Shown here piece after piece: positions 1-5,135 of a stretch of 5,278 nucleotides of DNA (position 1 is the stretch's first letter; each line of letters begins with the position of its first letter). Location of the stretch: contig DGQF01000026.1 in NCBI GenBank assembly GCA_002389675.1, positions 1 to 5,278 of the forward strand, given 5' to 3'. The notes beneath the pieces are model-generated. The model ran no database searches, had not been told where the DNA came from, and saw only the letters and a list, made by a program, of their open reading frames with translations. This DNA is from Gammaproteobacteria bacterium UBA4421. GTDB lineage: Bacteria > Pseudomonadota > Gammaproteobacteria > Pseudomonadales > Azotimanducaceae. The position numbers and the translations under genes are program-made.

Positions 1-37
1 TCGGTACATTATATTACTGCTGCGGGGCCTAGGGTTA

Positions 38-379
38 GTGAACGGCTTAAAGCGCGCCAATCGTTTTGAAGAAGCGGAAATTATCGCAGCCCGGAAGCTC
101 GCGCGTGTTGATCAACTGAAATCGTTGAATAAGGATGCCGCCGCACTCTATGCGCACTGGGAAAATCGAGTTATGGCCTTGCGACAGGACTGGCTTGAGG
201 CGGTAAGCCGATGGGAAACCTTGCGCAAGGAATCCAAGTTATTGCAGCAAGCCAATGTTAGCCGCAAAGAACTGACGCAAGACCTTCGTCAAGCCAAAGC
301 GCTGGTTAAGGCGCGCAAAGAAGAATTCTTTGCGGCTGTCGAACAACTCAATTACAGAGCGCACCGTTATTCCCGATAA
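38..379 (+). CDS. Hypothetical basic coiled-coil protein, possibly 5'-partial
   Basis: I do not recognise this protein. It is 113 residues if started at the GTG at 38. It is almost wholly predicted helix, rich in Lys, Arg, Glu, Ala, Leu and Gln, has no cysteine, and shows long amphipathic stretches from about residue 15 to 105, which suggests a coiled coil. It has no signal peptide and no clear catalytic motif. The start is uncertain. The reading frame stays open to the left edge (it reads RYIILLLRGLGL before the GTG), and the only purine-rich run (AGGG, 31-34) lies just three bases from the GTG, too close for a good ribosome binding site. The true gene may therefore begin outside the window and carry a hydrophobic segment before the helix. 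A stem-loop follows directly after the TAA. The next gene downstream is 380 bp away and has its own candidate promoter, so no operon is implied. Confidence 0.6.
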   Translation: MNGLKRANRFEEAEIIAARKLARVDQLKSLNKDAAALYAHWENRVMALRQDWLEAVSRWETLRKESKLLQQANVSRKELTQDLRQAKALVKARKEEFFAAVEQLNYRAHRYSR

Positions 380-380
380 A

Positions 381-396
381 TGCGATCGGTATCGCA
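381..396 (+). other. Stem-loop directly after the hypothetical gene
   Basis: TGCGAT (381-386) and ATCGCA (391-396) pair perfectly around a CGGT loop, starting one base after the TAA stop codon. No T-tract follows, so it is not a canonical intrinsic terminator. It could protect the 3' end of the mRNA or take part in a factor-dependent stop. The structure is read directly from the sequence; its role is inferred. Confidence 0.45.
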
Positions 397-470
397 ATTC
401 TGCGGATCAAAAATAACAAAGCTAAGAAGCCTTTGGCCCGGTTTGGCGGCAGTCTGCTTTTTTGATCAAG

Positions 471-503
471 CTGCGAGCCCCGGTAGACCGGGCAAGAGCG
501 CAG
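471..503 (+). other. Two-part inverted repeat (possible RNA stem-loop)
   Basis: The outer arms CTGCG (471-475) and CGCAG (499-503) pair exactly. Inside them, CCCGGT (479-484) and ACCGGG (487-492) pair exactly around two bases, or as a 5-bp stem with a TAGA tetraloop. The two stems are separated by an asymmetric internal loop of 3 and 6 bases. No T-tract follows. It could be a structured RNA element in a long leader, part of a 3' end for the upstream gene, or a protein-binding dyad. Only the complementarity is observed. Confidence 0.4.
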
Positions 504-647
504 ACGAAGTTTGGTTTAAATTACCCTTTTGAGATCCGTTCGTTACCGCACGGTTAGGAGTGCGAGGGACTTCGGCAGGGCGTGTGGCAGTTGTTTCGGA
601 ACCGAATTCGCGCGTTGAGTCAAGGCTTAAAGCGATCAACCTACGCA

Positions 648-676
648 TTTACAAATGTGTGCAAAAAGCGCAAAAT
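648..676 (+). promoter_or_regulatory. Candidate sigma-70 promoter for the receptor gene
   Basis: TTTACA (648-653, five of six matches to TTGACA) is followed by an exact 17-base spacer and CAAAAT (671-676, four of six matches to TATAAT). Transcription would start near 683, giving a leader of roughly 77 bases that contains both dyads at 692-734 before the ATG at 760. This is the best-matching pair I found in the gap. It is a consensus match, not proof of activity. Confidence 0.45.
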
Positions 677-691
677 TCGCTTGAGCACGGA

Positions 692-734
692 GTCTGTCCC
701 GATCGGGATGCTCTCAGACCCCAGTGCAGCACTG
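692..734 (+). promoter_or_regulatory. Two adjacent dyads in the receptor leader
   Basis: The first dyad is a perfect 12-bp palindrome, TCCCGATCGGGA (697-708), held between outer arms GTCTG (692-696) and CAGAC (715-719). The second is CAGTGC (722-727) and GCACTG (729-734) around a single A. Together they fill most of the predicted 5' leader, ending 25 bases before the start codon and 15 bases before the GGGA ribosome binding site. They could be operator sites for a dimeric repressor or RNA hairpins affecting translation. No known Fur box or riboswitch core was recognised here. Confidence 0.4.
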
Positions 735-749
735 AAATAATAGAAAAAT

Positions 750-753
750 GGGA
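750..753 (+). promoter_or_regulatory. Ribosome binding site deciding the receptor start
   Basis: GGGA lies six bases before the ATG at 760. The alternative in-frame ATG at 748 has only AT-rich sequence (AATAGAAAA) before it and no Shine-Dalgarno match, and it would add just four residues (MGIT) ahead of the signal peptide. This favours 760 as the start. Confidence 0.5.
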
Positions 754-759
754 ATTACT

Positions 760-3747
760 ATGTCTCTTAGAAATGTTGCAAAAGCTACTCTTTTAACGCT
801 GTTGAGCGGGTTCGCCGTCAACGGATTTGCCGAAGCGGCAGATGACGCAGCGATAGAAGAGGTTGTCGTTACGGGGTCGAGGATCGCGAACCCCAATGTT
901 GTGAGCTCATCTCAGATCGCCGTGGTAACGGGGGCCGAGATTGAGGATCGCGGAATTACTCGGGTTGAGGATTATTTGAACGATCTGCCTCAGGTTTCGC
1001 CAGGGCAATCCATTACCAATTCAAACGGCGCCAGTGGGACGGCAACGGTTAACCTGAGGAATTTAGGTTGCTCAAGGACGCTCGTGCTGCTCAACGGTAA
1101 GCGTATGGCGCCCGGCACAACCGGTGGCGGTAACTGCGCCGATTTGAATGCTGTGCCAACCTTGTTGTTGGATCGAGTAGAAGTCTTAACGGGCGGTGCA
1201 TCCTCGGTTTACGGTTCTGATGCGGTTGCAGGGGTTGTGAACTTTATTCTCGATGATGAGTTCGAAGGCTTTGAAGCCAAGATTTCGCACAGCTTTTATG
1301 ACCACAAGAATGATAACGGCGGGCTGCGTAGCTTGGTTGAGTCCTACGATTATGAAACAGCGCCGGATGACGTCACAACGGGCGAAACCAACAAAATTGC
1401 GATCGCCTTTGGCGGCTCAATTATGGATGGTCGAGGTCATGTGACGGCCTATGCAGAAAAAACAGATACCGATCCCATTCTTCAGGGTGATTATGATATC
1501 TCCGCTTGTGCATTGTCAGGCGGTATCACACGATGTGGGGGCTCCTCAACGATTCCTGCGGGTCGTTGGGCAGACTTTGGCGGCTACAGCGCTTTGGGCT
1601 TCGTTAACGTTGATCCAGACGTAACGGGCGTAGATTTCAAGGTGCAGGGCAACGAGTTTGTGCCGCGTGCTGGGCAGACCTATAATTACAATCCATCCAA
1701 TTTCTTTCAGCGACCGGATGAGCGGCTGACTTCTGGGTTTTTCGGCAAGTTCGAAATCAATGAGTATATCGAGGTTTACGCGGACTTAACGTTCATGAAA
1801 TCCGAGTCTAATGCTCAGATTGCCTATTCAGGAACCTTTGGCAATATTGAATCGCTGCCATGCTACAACGCCCTGTTGTCTGATCAGCAGTATCAGGCAG
1901 CTTGTGGTGACTGGATCGGGATGGGCGGTGATCATGCGCCTGATTTTGCCTCAGCCACAGACGCGTTGGCCTATATTTCGGGCCTTGATATCGCAGTTGG
2001 TAATGGCGATATTTTAGGCTACAAAGCGCCCATATACTCGCTGAAGCGAAACGTTGAAGGAAACCCACGTCAATCTTTATTCGCCACCAAGAACTTCACG
2101 CAGACCTTCGGGTTCCGAGGCGATTTGAACGATAACTGGTCCTATGATGTGTACTATCAGCAATCTGATATCAACTACGCTAACGAGTACCGCAATGACC
2201 TGTCCGTGATTGCGATCAATCGCGCAATGGATGTCGTCAGTGTCAATGGCACGCCAACGTGTGTATCTGCTTTGAATGGCACCGACCCATCCTGTGTTCC
2301 ATACAACCTGTTTTCAGGCGGGTTACCAGGTGATCAGGGTATACAAGCCGTTATTGATGGTGGCCAGGAGCTGCAAAACTACATCGCGAACGCGACTTAT
2401 ATCTTAGGCGATGGTAAGCAAACGCTCTTGTCAGCTTACATGACGGGCACCACGCCATTGGTGATTCCAGGCGCGCCATCAGGCGTCTCAGTTGTGTTTG
2501 GCTTTGAAACCAAGGAAGTTGAAACTGATTTCCGTCCGGACCTGCCAAGCCGTACCGGTGACCGCTCTGGTTCTGGTGGCGCAACGTTACCAATCGCTGG
2601 TGGTTACGACGTTGACGAATACTTCATCGAGTTGGGTATTCCCATCATGGATAACCTGAGTGTCGACGCCGGTTACCGTAATAGTTCTTATTCAACCGGT
2701 GCTGACACGGATACCTACAAGGTCGGGGCTTTTTACCGATTAAATGACAGTATTGCTTTGCGCGGTTCGTTCCAAACTGCCGTTCGTCATGCGAATGTCA
2801 GCGAATTGTATTCAGCGCAGGGTTTTGGCCTGGTTGATCTAGATGACGACCCTTGTAGTGGTTCGCGCGGCGCGCCGTCAGCGACACAAGCGCAATGTGC
2901 AAGCACGGGTCTTGCGGCCAACCTGTACGGCACGGACTTAACATCACCTGCTGATCAGTACAACATCCTCTCTGGTGGTAATCCAAATGTGAAGCCAGAA
3001 GAAGCCGAGAGTACAACGATTGGTGTGGTATTGACGCCAAACTTCTTGGATGGCTTAACCGTAACATTGGATTTCTTTGATATTGAAGTAACAGAAGGTA
3101 TTGGGGTCGTTAGTGCAAAGACAGCACTTGATAAGTGTGTTGAAACTGGCGATGCGGCCTATTGTAACCTCATTAATCGAAACCCAATCAACGGATCGCT
3201 CTGGTTAACGGGCGGGTACATTGGTGCGACGATTACCAATATCGCTCAGGAAAGCACCTCGGGCGTCGATTTGATCTTCGACTACACCATGGATACTCCG
3301 TTGGGTAACCTCAAGCTGCAAGGCGTGACAACGTACCTAAGCAGCGCTGAGATTATCGAGTTACCAGGTGAGGCGGCGATTGAATGTGCTGGTAATTGGG
3401 GGGGATCATGCGGCAAGAACCCACTGCCTGAGTGGAGTGGTAACTACAAAGCCACCCTCATGACGGACTACAAGACGGACGTCTCGGTTGGGATCCGGCA
3501 TTTAGGTGAGACCAAGGATCTGAACTCGAATGCAATCGATTTTGATTCGTACACCTATGTTGACTTAACGGCCACGTATTTGCCCACGGACAACATCTCT
3601 GCAACCCTCGGCTTTTCGAATCTGTTCGATAAAGAGCCAGGCTACACGTCTGATGCCGGTACCGCGCCAGGTAACGGTAATACCTTCCCAGCTTACTTCG
3701 ATGCGTTGGGACGATATGTGTATATGAATATTGGTTTCAAATACTAA
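760..3747 (+). CDS. TonB-dependent outer-membrane receptor
   Basis: This protein of 995 residues imports a ligand across the outer membrane with energy from TonB-ExbB-ExbD. Residues 1-26 form a signal peptide (basic start, Leu-rich core, AEA cleavage site). The TonB box EEVVVTG is at 33-39. The plug domain spans roughly 45-165 and includes VNLRNLG (97-103), RTLVLLNGKR, ADLNAVP (127-133) and the strongly typical GGASSVYGSDAVAGVVNFI segment (145-163). The rest is a 22-stranded beta-barrel with loops, including GGNPNVKPEEAES and FDIEVTEGI, and it ends in the aromatic pattern NIGFKY, as expected for BamA-dependent insertion. Length is normal for the long receptors of this group. All 14 cysteines fall in seven local pairs, probably disulfides. 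The start at 760 is chosen by the GGGA ribosome binding site; an ATG at 748 is the alternative. It appears to be transcribed alone, with promoter candidate 648-676 and terminator 3777-3807. The family is certain; the substrate is unknown. Confidence 0.97.
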   Translation: MSLRNVAKATLLTLLSGFAVNGFAEAADDAAIEEVVVTGSRIANPNVVSSSQIAVVTGAEIEDRGITRVEDYLNDLPQVSPGQSITNSNGASGTATVNLRNLGCSRTLVLLNGKRMAPGTTGGGNCADLNAVPTLLLDRVEVLTGGASSVYGSDAVAGVVNFILDDEFEGFEAKISHSFYDHKNDNGGLRSLVESYDYETAPDDVTTGETNKIAIAFGGSIMDGRGHVTAYAEKTDTDPILQGDYDISACALSGGITRCGGSSTIPAGRWADFGGYSALGFVNVDPDVTGVDFKVQGNEFVPRAGQTYNYNPSNFFQRPDERLTSGFFGKFEINEYIEVYADLTFMKSESNAQIAYSGTFGNIESLPCYNALLSDQQYQAACGDWIGMGGDHAPDFASATDALAYISGLDIAVGNGDILGYKAPIYSLKRNVEGNPRQSLFATKNFTQTFGFRGDLNDNWSYDVYYQQSDINYANEYRNDLSVIAINRAMDVVSVNGTPTCVSALNGTDPSCVPYNLFSGGLPGDQGIQAVIDGGQELQNYIANATYILGDGKQTLLSAYMTGTTPLVIPGAPSGVSVVFGFETKEVETDFRPDLPSRTGDRSGSGGATLPIAGGYDVDEYFIELGIPIMDNLSVDAGYRNSSYSTGADTDTYKVGAFYRLNDSIALRGSFQTAVRHANVSELYSAQGFGLVDLDDDPCSGSRGAPSATQAQCASTGLAANLYGTDLTSPADQYNILSGGNPNVKPEEAESTTIGVVLTPNFLDGLTVTLDFFDIEVTEGIGVVSAKTALDKCVETGDAAYCNLINRNPINGSLWLTGGYIGATITNIAQESTSGVDLIFDYTMDTPLGNLKLQGVTTYLSSAEIIELPGEAAIECAGNWGGSCGKNPLPEWSGNYKATLMTDYKTDVSVGIRHLGETKDLNSNAIDFDSYTYVDLTATYLPTDNISATLGFSNLFDKEPGYTSDAGTAPGNGNTFPAYFDALGRYVYMNIGFKY

Positions 3748-3758
3748 TACTCGTTTAG

Positions 3759-3774
3759 ATTCACTTAAGTGAAT
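3759..3774. repeat. 16-bp perfect palindrome between receptor stop and terminator
   Basis: ATTCACTTAAGTGAAT reads identically on both strands and sits 11 bases after the receptor stop codon and directly before the A-tract of the terminator. In RNA it could fold into a short stem preceding the terminator hairpin; in DNA it is a possible dimer-binding site. The role is unknown. Confidence 0.6.
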
Positions 3775-3776
3775 TG

Positions 3777-3807
3777 AAAAAAGCCCTCCTTGCGAGGGCT
3801 TTTTTTT
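3777..3807 (+). terminator. Intrinsic terminator of the receptor gene
   Basis: The stem AGCCCTC (3782-3788) with GAGGGCT (3794-3800) and loop CTTGC is followed by a run of eight T (3800-3807). It is preceded by six A (3777-3782), so the stem can lengthen by A-U pairs and the element could also stop transcription arriving on the minus strand. It starts 30 bases after the receptor stop codon. Confidence 0.93.
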
Positions 3808-3852
3808 GTCTGACAATATTCCCGATAGAGCGTTTTGATACTGGTTTTGGAC

Positions 3853-3887
3853 GTCTGCCAACGTTTTTTGGCTGGACTGTTTTTTTT
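3853..3887 (+). terminator. Weak terminator-like hairpin with T8 tract
   Basis: GCCAA (3857-3861) pairs with TTGGC (3868-3872), and GTC (3853-3855) can pair with GAC (3875-3877) across a small internal loop. A run of eight T follows at 3880-3887. The stem is short and T-rich. It may act as a backup to the strong terminator upstream, or be incidental. Confidence 0.22.
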
Positions 3888-3932
3888 AGCGGCCGTTTAT
3901 GGGGCGTTTATCGGAATATGACAGTCCGCGTC

Positions 3933-3984
3933 TTGACATGGGGCTTGGCCAAGAAATGACAACAAGCGCTTTGTTAGGCATAGT
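3933..3984 (+). promoter_or_regulatory. Candidate promoter region for the VOC gene
   Basis: A perfect TTGACA lies at 3933-3938, but no good -10 box sits 16-18 bases downstream. A better-spaced pair is ATGACA (3956-3961, five of six) with a 17-base spacer and CATAGT (3979-3984, four of six). The palindrome CTTGGCCAAG (3944-3953) lies between the two -35-like boxes and could be an operator. The leader to the start at 4123 would be about 130 bases. The assignment is weak. Confidence 0.28.
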
Positions 3985-4006
3985 TAAGATGCGAATGTGG
4001 GCTGCA

Positions 4007-4040
4007 AAATCTGCGCGTTTAAAGGCAACCAAATCTGCGC
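4007..4040. repeat. 10-bp direct repeat in the VOC leader
   Basis: AAATCTGCGC occurs at 4007-4016 and again at 4031-4040, 24 bases apart start to start. It could be a pair of binding sites or a chance duplication. Nothing else marks it. Confidence 0.4.
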
Positions 4041-4111
4041 CTGCTGGTGCGTGTTGTCGTGCCGCGTGATCGTTGTTTTCAAAAAGCATTCCATGCCCTT
4101 CCTTCACCGTT

Positions 4112-4115
4112 GGAG
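4112..4115 (+). promoter_or_regulatory. Ribosome binding site deciding the VOC gene start
   Basis: GGAG lies seven bases before the ATG at 4123, an ideal distance. The upstream in-frame ATG at 4093 has no Shine-Dalgarno match and would add ten residues (MPFLHRWSTL) that do not belong to the VOC fold. The frame extends still further upstream to 3997, but with even less support. Confidence 0.65.
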
Positions 4116-4122
4116 TACGCTG

Positions 4123-4491
4123 ATGCCGTCGCGACCCACTTCAAATCCACAGCAATTCATTCAGCAAGCACCGGTTCTGCAAGTTCACAGTGTTTTGGAA
4201 TCGACGGATTTTTATCGAGATATCCTAGGCTTTAACTGCGACTACCGAACAGAAATCTACGGGGTAGTTTGGCGAGACAATGCCGCGCTGCATTTCACTC
4301 ACGGCGAGGCCACCCAGAGCGATATAAAACATTTTTTCTGGTTGGTTGATGTGAATGCTTACTATGCTGAACTGATCAGCAAAAAGGTAACGATTACCCA
4401 TGGCATCGGCGACCGAGATTACGGCGTTCGTGATTTTGGTATTGTCGATAACAATGGCTTTACCCTGATTTTTGGTCAGGATATTGATTGA
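4123..4491 (+). CDS. Small VOC-family (glyoxalase/bleomycin-resistance fold) protein
   Basis: This 122-residue protein is the normal size for a single VOC domain built of two beta-alpha-beta-beta-beta modules. The first module starts near PVLQVHSVLESTDFYRDILGF (17-37), where DFYRDILGF is the typical helix. The second holds the VDVNAYYAEL helix (75-84) and ends with YGVRDFGIVDNNGFTLIFGQ (100-119). The YG.RDF and D..G..L.FGQ patterns resemble the bleomycin-resistance/dioxygenase branch more than glyoxalase I. In metal-dependent VOC enzymes a Glu sits near the last strand; here the corresponding place appears to be Phe117, so metal-dependent catalysis is doubtful even though His22, His57 and His70 are present. 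The protein is probably cytoplasmic, with no signal peptide. It faces gloA tail to tail with a 68-bp gap. Possible roles are binding or sequestering a small molecule, or a non-classical lyase or isomerase. The family is clear; the substrate is unknown. Confidence 0.85.
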   Translation: MPSRPTSNPQQFIQQAPVLQVHSVLESTDFYRDILGFNCDYRTEIYGVVWRDNAALHFTHGEATQSDIKHFFWLVDVNAYYAELISKKVTITHGIGDRDYGVRDFGIVDNNGFTLIFGQDID

Positions 4492-4529
4492 GCCTGCTTA
4501 GGGATGCTCAAGCTAAAGTGAAGTTTAGC
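4488..4529. other. Two small stem-loops in the convergent gap
   Basis: TTGAGC (4488-4493, overlapping the VOC stop codon) pairs with GCTCAA (4506-4511). Immediately after it, GCTAAA (4512-4517) pairs with TTTAGC (4524-4529) around GTGAAG. Such back-to-back stems between convergent genes may mark mRNA 3' ends on both strands, but neither has a T-tract, so intrinsic termination is not supported. Confidence 0.35.
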
Positions 4530-4552
4530 AAGGTCCGATGACAAGCTCCCTG

Positions 4553-4576
4553 TTGAGGATCAGCGATTGAGGATCA
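4553..4576. repeat. 10-bp direct repeat across the gloA stop codon
   Basis: TTGAGGATCA occurs at 4553-4562 and 4567-4576, a 14-base period. The first copy contains the gloA stop codon (minus-strand TGA, 4562-4560); the second lies in the last codons of gloA. It looks like a small local duplication at the 3' end of the gene. Confidence 0.5.
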
Positions 4577-5051
4577 AATCACGCAAACCAGCACTTGAGA
4601 GTATTTCGATCCAGTAGCCATCCGGATCTTTGATAAAGGCAAGCCCCTTCATGCTGCCGTCATCCGGTCGTTTGACGTAGTCAATCCCGAGGGTATCAAA
4701 CCGCTTGCAGGCTTCATAGACATCGGGGACCGAGATGCCGATGTGACCGAATCCACGAGGTTCTTCATTGCCATTGTGGTAGCGCGCCGTGTCGTCGATT
4801 TCAGTTCCCCAGTTGTGGGTGAGCTCGAGTAACCCTGTTTGGTCAAAAAGCCATTTTGCACGCTCAGCTGGATCGGTTGGAATTGCGCTGCTCGGATAAC
4901 CCATAAAATACAAAGTGAACGACATATCAGGGAAGTCAAATTGATCCAGCAACGTCATGCCAAGCACGTTCTGGTAAAAGGCGAGAGATTGCGCGGGATC
5001 GGTGATCCGCAACATGGTTTGGTTCAGGATGAAATCGCTTGTTGGGTTCAT
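4560..5051 (-). CDS. gloA: Lactoylglutathione lyase (glyoxalase I), zinc type
   Basis: The enzyme converts the hemithioacetal of methylglyoxal and glutathione to S-lactoylglutathione in the cytoplasm, the first step of methylglyoxal detoxification. The protein has 163 residues. Its metal ligands are Gln11, Glu76, His103 and Glu149, with the spacing of the human enzyme (Gln33, Glu99, His126, Glu172) to within one residue. The segments [10 protein letters not shown] (75-84), [14 protein letters not shown] (99-112) and [10 protein letters not shown] (142-151) are near-signature. The length and the loop at about 52-73 place it in the longer zinc-type class, not the short nickel-type class of E. 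coli GloA (about 135 residues). Glutathione contacts Arg15, Asn80, Arg99 and Lys127 are conserved; the position of human Lys156 is Ser133. The ATG at 5051 is the only good start, with a GGAG ten bases upstream. A sulfatase-like gene ends 80 bp upstream on the same strand. Identification rests on my memory of the human sequence and is very secure. Confidence 0.96.
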   Translation of the reverse strand: MNPTSDFILNQTMLRITDPAQSLAFYQNVLGMTLLDQFDFPDMSFTLYFMGYPSSAIPTDPAERAKWLFDQTGLLELTHNWGTEIDDTARYHNGNEEPRGFGHIGISVPDVYEACKRFDTLGIDYVKRPDDGSMKGLAFIKDPDGYWIEILSSAGLRDLILNR

Positions 5052-5061
5052 TAAAGTAATG

Positions 5062-5065
5062 CTCC
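5062..5065 (-). promoter_or_regulatory. Ribosome binding site of gloA
   Basis: On the minus strand, GGAG lies ten bases before the ATG, slightly longer than ideal spacing. It agrees with the start at 5051, which also places the first metal ligand at residue 11 as expected for a compact bacterial form. Confidence 0.5.
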
Positions 5066-5098
5066 GAAATAGGGTTGCTAAAGGGCTATTGAGACCGC

Positions 5099-5135
5099 TT
5101 AAGCCGGTTTAACACCATGCCAACAACGGCTTTAA
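5099..5135. other. Imperfect stem-loop at the sulfatase 3' end
   Basis: TTAAGCCG (5099-5106) pairs with CGGCTTTAA (5127-5135) with one bulged base around a loop of about 20 bases. It overlaps the sulfatase stop codon and lies between that gene and gloA on the minus strand. No T-tract follows in either direction, so it is a doubtful terminator. GCTTAAGC (5097-5104) is an overlapping 8-bp palindrome. On the minus strand a poor promoter-like pair (TTGTTG, 17 bases, CTTAAG) falls within it. Confidence 0.3.

Larger units (their letters stand above)
380..647. other. Non-coding gap upstream of the receptor gene
   Basis: No credible gene is seen here. Short open frames in both directions lack family resemblance and ribosome binding sites. 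The stretch carries several inverted repeats: a hairpin at 381-396; distant 9-bp arms GATCAAAAA (405-413) and TTTTTGATC (459-467); a two-part stem at 471-503; and TTCGG/CCGAA arms (595-599, 602-606). A run of six T at 458-463 follows a GC-rich segment, but I cannot fold a clean terminator stem directly before it. Confidence 0.5.
3808..4122. other. Non-coding gap between receptor terminator and VOC gene
   Basis: No credible gene is seen. The left half is T-rich and holds an imperfect inverted repeat, ATATTCCCGATA (3816-3827) with TATCGGAATAT (3909-3919, one bulged C). It also has a nested pair GGACTGT (3874-3880) with ACAGTCC (3921-3927), and CGTTTAT twice near 3894-3911. The palindrome CTTGGCCAAG is at 3944-3953. 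The right half has a 10-bp direct repeat and weak promoter-like boxes. Open frames crossing it start inside the terminator or lack a ribosome binding site, so I treat them as chance. Confidence 0.55.

Noticed and set aside
458..463. T6 run as an intrinsic terminator of the first gene
   Set aside because: The only complementarity directly before it is GCAG/CTGC with a one-base loop, which cannot form a hairpin.
560..796. Plus-strand open frame of 78 codons upstream of the receptor
   Set aside because: It overlaps the receptor start and signal peptide in another frame, covers the promoter and dyads, has no ribosome binding site and no recognisable domain.
1253..3067. Several open frames on both strands inside the receptor gene
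   Set aside because: They are shadows of the 995-residue receptor, with no plausible product or translation signals.
3774..3959. Plus-strand open frame of 61 codons with a hydrophobic start
   Set aside because: It begins at a TTG inside the terminator hairpin, and its Lys/Ala/Leu/Phe-rich start is simply the translation of the terminator stem and T-tract.
3886..4107. Minus-strand open frame of 73 codons in the VOC leader
   Set aside because: There is no family resemblance and no good ribosome binding site, and it lies opposite the probable promoter and leader of the VOC gene.
3997..4122. N-terminal extension of the VOC protein by 42 residues
   Set aside because: The extension is Cys-rich and unlike any VOC domain; the ATG at 4123 has a GGAG at ideal spacing and gives the normal length for the family.
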